Below, piece by piece: positions 1 to 13,000 of a stretch of 64,000 nt of DNA (position 1 is the first letter of the stretch; every line of letters begins with the position of its first letter). Source of the DNA: Vitellaria paradoxa (taxonomy: Eukaryota > Streptophyta > Magnoliopsida > Ericales > Sapotaceae); NCBI GenBank assembly GCA_019916065.1, contig CM034238.1, positions 4,800,199 to 4,864,198 on the forward strand. Direction: 5' to 3'. The notes beneath the pieces were generated by a model, which saw only the letters and a program-made list of their open reading frames with translations, did not search any database and had not been told where the DNA came from. The translations under genes and the position numbers were made by a program.

Positions 1-451
1 GAAAAAAAAAAAAAATATTGCATAGCATGATATATCAGAATTGCACGAGTCCTTTATATATTGGGGGCATCTATGCATAAATAATGAGTAATGATACACA
101 GGTGATTTGTTTACTTTTTGTAGCAAACAATAGTATATTCAAAGCAGAAATCAAGAGGATGCAAATCAATTTAGAGCATACACTATCTTTATGTAAAATC
201 ATTCAGATTTCCATTATGTGGATCCTTACAAGATTCTTTAAGACAATCAAAAATACCACAATTTCCTAAGTCATTTGACACATTTCCCTGATAATGGAAA
301 ATGTATCGGAAACCAACAGGAGTGAAAGTCAACCACAATATGCCCAAACGAGGTAAAACAGTTTCACATGATAACTGATTAATTCAGGTTAATTACCCAG
401 ATTTCAACAGATCCGTATTTGGGAATTTAAATGCAAGATTAATGGACTAAC
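1..451 (-). other. Start of TOR intron 19 (continues outside the window)
   Basis: After exon 19 (residues [12 protein letters not shown], donor at 451-450) I find no sequence for the next conserved TOR segment, so this stretch is read as intron. It is AT-rich, has no other supported feature, and begins with an A-run at 2-15. Confidence 0.75.
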
Positions 452-3400
452 CTTCGGCAAGTATGGGACACAGGCAAGACCCATTGACTAATCTCGCAAA
501 AACAAATAAATAAAAATTATATCAGAATTCAAAATAAATAAAAAGAGGAAAAAAAAGGAGTTTAAAAGAAATAATATAGTATTCCGTTGTCACTAAATAA
601 ACCTTGAATATGAACATGAGCGATCCAACCACTTTTTGATGGTAACTAGACAGTGAAGGATCCCTTAGAATCCGCATGAGGGAATTGATAGCAACCTGCA
701 GTAATCTACATATTAGATTTAGAAAGAAAGACAAATGTCATGCTGAAGCCTTAAATTTTAAGGTTTAGTTTCACCGTGGAATAATAATCTTCTGATGTTG
801 CAAAAGATGGCCAGAGATCTGTAGGCAATTCATCCATAGACTGTATATGTTGACCTGTATCACTGGCTGCACGGGTAACTTCACCATGTGACCCTGGCAA
901 GCTTTGCTGATTGCGCTTATGCAAATGAGGATCCAAGGCACCCATGATACCGAGAACCTGGGGGATACCCAGCAGAATTTAAGCATAACAGATAACATCA
1001 TATAGATAAGAAACTAGTCTTACTGGTAGATATGTACCTTTAAAACTTCACGTCTGGTAGACCATGCTAGCTCACCATTAAGCAATTTCAAGAGCAAGCC
1101 AAGCAACTGCGGATACTCGTTATATGGTGTTATAACATACCTGTAAATGTCATATCCACGTATTTTTAACAATCATATTCAGGGCAGAATACAACATAGA
1201 ACTAAAGACAACCACATATTAGATTTTTAACTAGCATATTCAACACCAACCAATGAAGTGAATTGAAACCACACATGAAATTGTGCAAGTGATGAAGGAA
1301 TTCATTCAGTAAGCTTGTCGATTTTGATAATGGAAGACAATAAATCCACACAAATACTACCCATGCTCAATTGCCTTCCTGTCTGATGCCATGCAAAAGA
1401 TTCAACACCTATGATCAGCAGGACAGTGCAGCCCCCATTAAATTCACCAATGGCTCAACTGGAGAAAATCCTCTCCCAAAAATGCTTAAAATTTTAAAAT
1501 TCAATTCAGTGTTTGTTGTACCAGCCAGATTATATAATAGTTCCATCAAATGATTGGCAAGAGAGAGAAACTTAAAAAGATCTTGCAATAGGAAAGGGAC
1601 TCTGATCAATGTCACAAGAAATAGATCGTTCTGGTTTAAACTAATTATAAAATATATTGGTGATTACTACTGAAAAAAATTAGCAGATATCTTAAAGTAT
1701 GCACGTCTGTAACTCTGACGACTCATTGGATGAACCATTAAAGTTTTTTGTGAGTACTTAAAACACCTGTAAAAGCATTGTTCATAAGCATTACTTGTGA
1801 AAAAATGTTATCAAATAATCTCAAAATATGCATCTCTCATTCTGTGAAAACTCGTAAAATGAGCATCACAGTTTCTAAGGTGCCCTCAACATGAGTAATT
1901 TCTTTAGCAACTTACAAGAAAGAAAAAACATGAAATCTCACAGTATGATAATAGGATGAGCCATCATAATTTCTCAGACACACTCAACAACTAACAGAAA
2001 GTAGTGGCCCACAAAAAAAAAAAAAAAAAAAACAAAGAAAAATATTACATAAAATTCACAAGTACTGTCATCACACTTGCAACCCACTTGAATTGCAAAT
2101 ATAACACTGGAAATTATGCAGAAAATTGACTTGTAACCAAAGGAAGGAAACTAAACAGTGAACCACTAAAGATACACGCTCAATAGAAATTAGAAGCACC
2201 ACCAATACCCAAAACTGACTGGGACAAAAATGATAAAATAAAATCATGTACGCACTCAGCAAATGATTATGACTAGACAAAAGACAAGATGTACCCTGTA
2301 CTCTGCACAACTTGACCAAGAGTAGCAACAGCCACCTCACGTTTTGTGGCAGCAGCTCCGTCCAATAAGGCCTCAACAATTAATGGCATAAGTTCAGGAA
2401 TGTATTGTCTCATTGCAAAACCACCCTGAACCAAATAGAAATAAAAATAAAGGGGGGGTGAAGAAGCACGACAATGTTAGTTGCATGGATAATAATACAA
2501 AAATTCATCACAATTACAGATAGCTATCAAAGCATCAAATATACTTCCCTATTATGCAAATTAAAAATACTAAGGCATGTCCAGTTTAACTTTGCAATGC
2601 AGAATTTGCAGTTAAAAATGTTAAAATACAGTAAGAGCACCACAGAAACACTCTCTTGAGAAAAACCATCATTTCCTAACCCAAGGGTAATTGCATTCTA
2701 CTAGTTGTTGAATATCTTTTCTAACAAACCACATTTGTGTAGAAAACGTCACATTTTAAGAAGTCCACATTCACAGTGTAAAAACAATTGAACTACAAGG
2801 TAGTTTACCCACCACTCTAGCAAGATCACCAACAGTTACAAGAACTCCACTTATAATGCCATTATTGGCGTTCACCCCAGTTCCCTCCCGGAGTTTTGCC
2901 ACAAGTGCCTGAGATAAGAGATTAATTTGATGAGCATGGAAGTAAAGTAATAATGTAATCAAACATGTCAAAAAGATGTCATGAACCTTGTTTATTGGAG
3001 CAATATATGGAAGTATTAACCGTTCGCAGTTGCGAATCAGACAACCTAATAATTTTGCACTTTCTTCTCTACACTTGCTATCTGCACTGCTAAGATATCC
3101 AAGTAGCATATATCAGAAGATTTAGAAGAGTATAAAAGGATAAGATTCTCACCGATTTGTTATCAGCTATAATATGGTTTTAAATTTGTGAACGAATATT
3201 ACAAACTAGAGCAATCTCACTTTACCTTTGCCCTAGATATGTCAACAACTGAATAAGATGTCGGCGGAGTGCAGGAAGAACATATGCTGGATTCTTTTCA
3301 GATAACCTCCCAGCAACAGAAATTGCATATTCCCGTACTTCAAAATCCTATAAAGACAGCACAGAAAAGTTGGCAGAGTGGTAAACAGAATATGTGAACA

Positions 3401-6400
3401 TTCAATGAAACTTTATAATTGGAGCAATTGCTTGGTGTAAATGAAAAGTAGCATAATCTAAAAGGTAGGGCAAGGACACAGCAATGCATAATTATTTGGT
3501 TTCATATGCATACAGAGATCTTGATACAATATAGCTCCAGAAAAACTTCAAAGTTTTTTTCCCATGTAAATAAAGAAATTATAAATTTCTCCGTTAATAA
3601 TTGCCTGATTTGGAAGTTGAAAAGGCTAACAATTTGATTCAGACTAGCGCCCTCTGTTATTATATTCTTTCCTCACCAATCCTATTATTTTATCCTTCAT
3701 TGCATATTTTACTTGTTTATCCCTCTCTGTTAATAATTGCCTAATTTGGAAGTTGAAAAACCTAACAATTTTATTCATAGACTAGTGCCCTCTGTTATTA
3801 TATTTTTTTTCTTGCCAATCCTATTATTTTTCCTAATTCTAAATCCTTCATTGCATATTTTACTTATTTCTTCCATGTATATAATTTCCTTTTATATAAC
3901 ATGGTAACTATATCTATTGAGATGAACAACTTTCCCCCAAAGCCAAGATATTCTCATCGCTCCTGCCCGTGTTTATAAATAGGTTATGCCCTTATATATT
4001 ATTTTTTAAAAGAACTACAAGGTACAATAACAAAAAGAGAGTCCCTCCTCTTACTAAACTTCATAGGACTAAATTCTTTATAAAATACAAATAATAGCAG
4101 AAGAGCTCTCGAATAATTTCCAATGATATTATGGAATTTCAACACACTTTATTTCATTTCGGATTCCATCGAATTTCATTGAACTTCAACAGGCACCCTC
4201 TATTTCATTATGGATTCCAACAAAATTGAAATGTTTCAGATGTTTCAACCAAAACAAAGCGATATTTAGAACCTTAGGAAAGACGAGAGGAGAAATGGGG
4301 AAAAAAAGGTTGCCATCACTCTTAGAATCCCCTAGGCATTATAACTATCAAAAGTGCATTTCACAATCCTCAACGGACATAATAACCAAAACATATATAA
4401 ACCTATTCTTCTTTGAATTGAAAGAACACGAGCATTATGCAAATCTCTTCGTATTCCAATTATACAAATTACAGATTATGAACCTGCATAGGAAGACAAA
4501 ACTTAAAACTCCTAAACTCCATAAAAACCAACCTCATAACAAAACATGACATAAACAAGATCCACATACAACTAACAAATTACAGGTTATGAACCTGCAT
4601 AGTAAGACAAAACTTAAGACTACTAAACTCCAAAAAAACAAACCTCATAACAAAACATGACATAGGGTGTGTTTGGAGTCGTATAAAAGTGTATAAAATA
4701 AAATAAAATTATAAAAATAAATGTCTCGTAATTCGTGCAGTGAGTGAAGAATTAAAATTTTACTGTCTCGTAATTCGTGTTTGTAAAGATTTGTAAAATT
4801 TTATTTTATTTTGTATAGCTCCAAACGGAGCCATAAACAAGATCCACATACAACTAACAAAGCTTGTCTACAAAATAACCATACCAATTTTTTATATAAC
4901 AAACAGTTTTGACTCCTTAAAGGGTGATTACAAAACAAAACAGAATCAGCAGCATGTAAATACAAAAGCAATAAAAACGGACTCAACTAAAAATTTAATA
5001 AAAGCTCTCAAATCAACCCCACGTAAGAAATCACACCTCGTCATTAACTCGAAACTTTATATTGTGAAATCATACCTCATCATTTAATGCAGCAAATATA
5101 GCACTCAAACTATCAGCCTGTGCTAGGAAATCATCAAAGCCTCCATTGCCAAGCAGACAGGAAAATATTGAATGCCGAACAATGACATCAGCATCTGCAA
5201 CAGCTGCAATAAGAAGCTTTTCCACAATCTGCAAAAAGAGCAATATAAATAAACAATCTGTCACTTTAGTTTTCAGATATAAATTCAATTGGAATAACAT
5301 CATCATATTCAATCCAAGTTATAATAAAACATTTTTACCAGCCTTACAAAACCATGAAATAAGTAACATAAGTACAGCCAGTACAAAGACACTTATTCCC
5401 CGAAAAAAAAAATTGAAGGTCATAAAGGACAAGGATGAAATTAATAACATATATTCCAAAACGTGAATATATAGAGTGAAACTTCAGTAAGAGCCAAAAT
5501 ATGAAAGAGGAGGTAGTTAGCACTGAAGATCAAAGAATATCGGAGTAGACAATTTCAAAACCAAAATCAATTATGCATGCAGAGGGAAAGATCGGAAATA
5601 ATGTTAAATCATAAAATTAAGGCATGGTGGACTAAGTATAAGAGTGCTTGGTAACTCATGATCTACGCATACCCATGAAATTAAAAGGATGATTCTACAA
5701 GACAAATGTGAAACCAACCATAGCTTAGTGATCATATGTTAGCAATCAACAAAAGAACGGGTTCATAAAAATAAGGGTAGCCAATATGAAGATCTTGAGG
5801 CAGACATGTGACAAAACTAGGAATGATCGAATTAGGAATGGATGAATTAACATACGGTAGAGAAAGCACTAACTGAAGATAAAATATGGGAAATCAATTT
5901 AGATAATTGGTCATGTGCTATGTAAAGTAATATTATCCACATTGAGGATAGCACTAAGAGACCAGGGAGGACAAAATTAACAAGCGTTGAGATAATAAAG
6001 AAAGAAATTAATCTTGTGGTTAAACAAAGTTCTCGATCAAACAAAATGGCAACATAGTTGAGAAGGCTTGACTGAGTTGAGAATTCTATGTTCCATTAAA
6101 GGACATGTCCTACGTAAGAGATAGATCACAAATTAATATTAATGTTGCCCGCAGCAAATGATTTGAATAGAAGAGACTGAACAGTAAATCATGTTCCCAA
6201 AAGGAATTTCATAGAGCACCAAAGTATTAGAATGTTACATGTAGCAAGCAAGCATCATTAATTGCCAATACGTTTTATTGTTACCAGCAATCTGCAACAA
6301 GTCATAACATTCCCAAAAGGAATTTCATAGAGCACCAAAGTATTAGAATGTTACATGTGAATATTAGTTCAATTGAATTTTTTTTTTATTTTTTCATTGT

Positions 6401-6998
6401 ATTCTTTTCAAAAATTAAATGATAGGTTGAAATATCTATTAATTAATACTGCTACAAAAAACATTTTATTCAAGGACTAAGTTATTACTCAACAAAAAAA
6501 AATAAAAATAAAATTGTAGCTAGCAAGCATCATTAATTGCCAATATGTTTTATTGTTACCAGCAATCTGCAGTAAGTCAATATTAAACGTTAACCAAAGG
6601 TTGATGAAGACAGGATCATACTCTCAGACTGATATGCACCTAGATAAAAGATTAATCATTCGTCAAAGTATCTCCACATGGTTCTTAGAGTTCATATAAT
6701 GACACAGTTTTGTCCCACCAAAACTTGCCCTGTAAATGAAATATCAGACCATATGACCTCAGATGAGATGTTGACCACTGTCATTTTCACCAGTTCACAA
6801 CAAAGGAGTTACAAAGCACCCCAAGCATTAAAAATTTTCTCCACTATCAGAAGGCCAGTACCATAGGATAAACCAAGTATTAAAAATAGAAAAAGAAAGC
6901 AGCACTCATCAGTCATAACGTAAGCAAGAGTCATTAACATTTCAGTCAATTGAAGAAACTCCAAAAAAAAAACAAAAAACAACAAAAACAAAAAAAAA

Positions 6999-7030
<32 letters not shown>

Positions 7031-7033
7031 CAC

Positions 7034-7064
<31 letters not shown>

Positions 7065-10000
7065 CTGGTGATCCTAAGTTCCCAACATCATACAAGTTGT
7101 AAATCAGAATAGGAACTTTTAACCAATAACCAAGGTATGTTCATTTCCAGTATTCTTTCCTCTCCTCAGTATACACACAAACACATACAAACACATATTG
7201 CTAAGGACACCATATTAAGTTGACTCAAACCCAAGTCCCTTCCATGCAGAACAGTCCAAAAGGCCAAGGGTTGTCCCCCTGAAACCTCAAAACATCCGTT
7301 TATTCAATGTTCAAACCTACCAAAAAATGGAACAAAAATTGCACTTCACAGGATATGAAACAACATTTAACAAGGGGGAAAAAATGACAGGATAGGAGGT
7401 AGCAAAGAGGAACCAAATAGATCGCGCTTATCTGTACCAAAAATAGAAGCTGTTTAAATGCAGGGGAAATTGATTTTTTTTTTTTTTTGGTGTCCACCCG
7501 CCCCCCCCCCCCGGGGGGGGGGGGGAACAGCCATCATAAAATCTTCAAATTTCACTCAAAAAAATTTATACCCCACTTCCATAAAACAACTACAAAAAGA
7601 ATGGGTAATGTAATCTCCAACTGGTTCTCCAAATACTGGGAGGGAGAGCGGCGGGGAAGAGAGGAGAAGAAAGTAATAAGAGTCTGGGGCAAAGAAATAA
7701 AAGCATCTTCCCAGCCATTTATTTTTTGCAGAAAGTTGACCAGAATAACAGATAAAAGAGGGTTGGTGCCCTCTTTGGTGAGTAAATTTTGACTAATTAT
7801 AAATGTAAACGAAGGAAACTTGCTGCTAGAGATACAATCCCAAAGGAAGCCAACAGCACAAAAGAACAAATGGAATTGTCAGAAATTTTCTTACAAATAA
7901 ATATAGATAAATTAAATCACACCTCTTCAACAAGACGCCTTCGCTTTCCCCCAGTGCGACTGGACCTACTGGAACTAAATTGGGCGCAAGCCATGCCAGA
8001 GAAGGAATTTGCCACCAATCTACAACAACACAGGGCAGCATCTTTCCTTGTACCTCCATCATCATCTTCCAAATATACTACAACAGTATCCCTTGCAAAC
8101 TCGAGAAGATCATGTCCCTAAAAGAAATAAAAGCTTTGGTGTAACGACAGGAGAGCTAGGCAGAGGCAGCATATAATGAAGGACAATAAAACAAAACTAC
8201 AAATTAAAACCAGCAAGAGCTTGCAAAGCAAGTTAGGCAGCATGTTATGAAGTACAAACAAACAAACCTTGAAATTAAAACGTGCAAGAGTTTGCAAAGC
8301 AAGTTGCACTAAAGCAGCCCGACTAAGTTCTGTAAGTTGCTGAAAGGTATTTGTCACATTTCCTCGGCTCATGGCAACAGATGGCCTTGCCTGAGCAAAA
8401 TGAGATTTTGAAAGAACCACTAAAATGCAATCCAGTAACCGATCTTGAATTGTAGGCAGCAAAGAAGGGATACTGAAATATCCATCATTTATTGTAGGTC
8501 AACCTTCTCCAATGGAATTAACCCCAAGAAATGCGCCACAAAAATGTCTGTAGTTATTATAGCTTACCTGATGGTTATTTGCTCAAGTGATTCTACTAGC
8601 GTAGAGGAAAGGCCAGCAGAAAACATGGCATCTAAAAGACCGCGAACATGAGGTTCCATAGCAGGGCCCATGGCTTTCACTATGCTTCCCACACAAGACA
8701 AAGCCTCAAGAGAGGGTTTCCCTCTACGAGGAGCAATCTACAAATAGAAAACATTCCAATTAGTGGGAAATTTTGTTTCCCAATGGATGAATACACAATT
8801 AATTAAATATGCGAAACATGTAAGAAAATGTGCATCAGGACAGAGCTGAAATTTGGAAAGAAGAGCAGCAGTAACCTATGGTATAGATAGCATACCGCAT
8901 CACGTAAGTGAGACATTATTGTCGGCAAATAATTAGCAAGTTCACCATCCAAAGCACCAGCCATCTCCCCAAGAGCAATGAATCCACTGGCACGTTCAGC
9001 GGGTATTTTCAGAACTGCAAGAATATGATTCATGCATATCTGTACAAGAAAATGCACTCCAATAAGTACAAGAAGACAGAAACAAACACCAAAGATAACA
9101 TAAATTTCTTTCATCAATGACCTTCAAAGTAAAGCTCACAAACCGTTAAATAGTTTGTAACAAAACGATCACGCAAGAAATGGGCAATGCGAGGTAGCAG
9201 AGAAGTTATGCTAAGACGAACAAGCCGATCCCGGTGCTCTAGATATCTGAGAACAATTTCGGCAACTTCCCTGTACCTTGACATCATGAACTCGCCCGTA
9301 TTCCTGCCAATGTGGAACCCAATTATGTCCTCAACAAGAAGTCAAAACAAGCTACCAAACAGTGGCCAGATGGGTCCTAATGCTTCAAAATTCATAATAT
9401 ATGTATATTCAAATTGACAACTTTAGAAAGGTGTTAACAAATGTAGATCTTACTTTTTTTTTTTTTTTTTTTAAATCTTGAGAAAAAAGGAGCTCAATGA
9501 CAAGATGGCCCACACCAAGAGGAAGACAAACTAAAACTACCCTAGAACAACCTTTTTTTGCAAAGAATTTTCAACACTACCACAAGAAGCAACAAGTAGC
9601 TTGATCTTCGTCGTGGTTCCAAAAAATATATCCAGCACATGACAATGAGAGCTTAAACCCAAGTCACACTTTGGAACCTACGCATGTTTTGGTCCAACTT
9701 TAGAAGGAGATGCATCCCATGCATAGGACCAAGCTCAAAACATATGACTGAAGATCATCCAAAGCAACCATGAAAAGAACCTCAATTGCTTAGCTTTATG
9801 CTGAATGCCCCAAAACGTTAAACAAGACTTGGCTAATCAATTTTAGACACATAGCCATTTAACTATACATTTCTGTATTTAACACACAAAAGTAATAATC
9901 ATGCAAAGGAGCTGCAAGAAATATAAGCAATCAGAAATATATGCATGAAAATAGTTTACTATGAAATCAACAGATAGAACTAAAACAAATTGAAATAAAC

Positions 10001-13000
10001 TATTCCAAACGTCCAAAAAAAGGCAAAATCAACAACTCAATTGACCTCAAAAGCTCGCCCACAGCAAGCAGGGAACCATGTATGCTGTGAACAGGGGCAT
10101 TTCTACGCAACCCTTCTTGTGTAGCCTCAAACATACGGTAATACCTGTTGAAAGAACAAGAGGAAAAACAAAAATAAACAAAAAAACAAAAAAAAAACAA
10201 AATCAAAAAAAAAAAAAAAAAAGTCCATGTCAGTCAACTAAAAAGCAATGAAATTACGCCCAACAAGCAATATAAATTTTTAGCTGCTACAGAGCAATCC
10301 ACAGATATAACTTCCAAAATAACAGCAAAACCAGCCATTTAAAAACCTATACAGACACGATAACAGGGGCATTGCCAGAAGATTTCTGAAGAATACCATC
10401 CATCTTCATTCGGTTGTTTTATACATGAAAAGCAAGACAAGATGCAATATGTAATAAAAGGTGTCAAGTTGGTCCTTCACTGACAACACACAGTTCTTAT
10501 AAATAAAAATGACCTCCCTCAATGGATCCAACTAATCATATGTCCATGAAATTAGGCTCAAACAAACCAAATTAATAACATTTTAATCTAATGTGAGTTA
10601 ATCAAGTACACTGAATGTGTACTTAAATTCCAGTTAAGTGCTTCTGGATCACCAGCACATGGATCAGAATAAAGATAAAAACATAAGCAATTTCAAATCA
10701 CGACATCTGTATGTCTTTGTCTGTATAAGTATTTGTGCAAACTTTGTATATTTTGCAGTTACTCCAAGATGGATCGCAATAGAGAAATATGGTTCTCATC
10801 AATATACCACCAGTTTTTCTCAATGGTATTTTTAAACATCAATAAATTCAGAAAGTCCGTATCCAAACTAACCATTGCACACGCCAACGTGTTTCGCGCT
10901 TTTCAATAACACGAAGGCAAGCACGCAATGCGTCTACAGCCCGCTCTCGAACAGCTAGTGTCGGATCCCTCAATGCATCCCATATAGCATCCACAAATTC
11001 AGGTACATGAACATTGAAGACTGTTGAAGCATTCTCAGCCATTTCCTACAATACCACCAAAAATAGAAAAAAAAGATTACCCGGTGTGAAAAAGGATTCA
11101 CCAGAGTCAGAATGAAGAACATTTCCAAGAGACAGCTAAATTCAACTATGAAGCTGATAAAGCTCAGGGTCCAAGTTAGAAATTCCACCATGAAAAGTCT
11201 CAAAGCACACTTTCAACCACAACTTGGAATAAAGAAGCAATAAAAAAAAATAGTGTTTTGATCTAAGATTTATATTCTTCCATGTTTCAGCTATAGCATA
11301 TTGTTCCATGGAGCTAAGGTCCAAAATATGGAAGAAAGAAGTTGCAGACTTAAACTTGAAGAAAAAGTGTTTGAAATAAGGCAGTGCTATAGACAAACAG
11401 ATAGATATTTGTGTGTGTGTGAGAGAGAGATAGAGAGAGGGGGGGGACTGATTACACAGTTTTTTGGAAAGGCTTCAAGGGATACCACCTCATTACAGAA
11501 AAATTCAAGCAACCCCCTAAACTAAAGAATCATATCCTCAGCAAAAGATAAGATTCATAAGAAACTACATATCCTCAGCAAAAAATAAGATTCATAAGAA
11601 AATATGTAAAAATGGATCTTTTTCCCCCTGATAACCAATTTCCGAAGTACCCAATATAGCCTTTTCAATATATACAAAAGAAGCTCAATGCCTTGAAAAA
11701 ATCTTCTATTCTTTTCACTTCAAATTAATCAAATTAAGCTGTAAGGAGCAATTCTACACACATTTCTCCATCTTTTTCTCTGCACATTGTATTATGCTAA
11801 AATTACCAATTGCTAATCAATAACCAAAAAGAGCCAAGAATGAGCATCACAGGGAAACACAAGTTAACAAAAGAATGAGCAGACTAAAGCACTATATCAA
11901 TACAAATATTATAAATAACAATATAACGGTCTCAAGTAAAGCCTCAAAGCCTTGTAAACACTAAACAAATAATTCTATAAAAGCAAAAACATTACACTTA
12001 CTTTCAAGATTAAGACAGCAGCGAAACGCCGATACTCAATTCTTTCCCCCTTAAGCCACTCTAGTGCATTTTTTACCTGAGAAACCAATTGATGTTAAAT
12101 CCTCATAGAACCCAGACTGCCATACAATTAATGAAGAAATAATTCAGCACACCTGCCATTCCACTTCATCCGCAGTCATTGCTCCACCAACCCTGGCTAG
12201 ATGTCCAAGAACTTTACTAGCAAGGATTAAAATTTCTGGATCACGCTTCACCTCAAAAACAGTTCGCATGTTGTTAGAGAACCTTGAAACCTTGGAAGCA
12301 TTCTCGCCAAGTGACACATCTATCAACTCATCAATTGCCCTTAATGCTCCCAAATTTTCACCAACATCATTACTCGCTAACAGACTGGTAATCCGATCAT
12401 ATAACTGATCCATAAAACGAAAAAAAGCTTCTCCATTAAGATCTCGGGCTTCTTCCTCCACGTGTTTCTTTAAAGCTAATGCAGCACCATCCTACGATTC
12501 CGAGAATAATCCCATAAACATGTCAATAATAAGGCATGAATATCAACAATACAAATAGTCAGTTTCAGGGGATTTTGAGCAGCATAATACAATACCAACT
12601 TCAGATACCCCCCCCCCAACTGGAGAACCATGAATAAATCAAAGAAAAATATTCTTTGAATTCCATAACAGAGACATATTTGCTAATTTATACATGGGTA
12701 GAGTTGAAGATAACAATGCGTCAAATATAAAACAAAATTAACGGATGAATAATAATAATAAATAAATAAATAAATATTCAAAGATAAAAATTGTCAGCTG
12801 CATCATATATATCATAATCTCAGCTGTGTCAATGTGCATTTGAGAATAAGAAATAACGGGCCACAATCTACAGAACAGTAGAGCTATGCAACTGTAAATG
12901 ATGCCGAACAAGAAAATTATAAATGGGCAATCAACTAAAGGACTTACACATTTCCTTCCTTTTCACTTGGTTAAATATCAGAAACAGGAATGTGAATTGT

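Noticed and set aside
7487..7869. Open frames around the C/G tract in TOR intron 10
   Set aside because: They cross the homopolymer tract, lie between well-defined TOR exons and have no domain.
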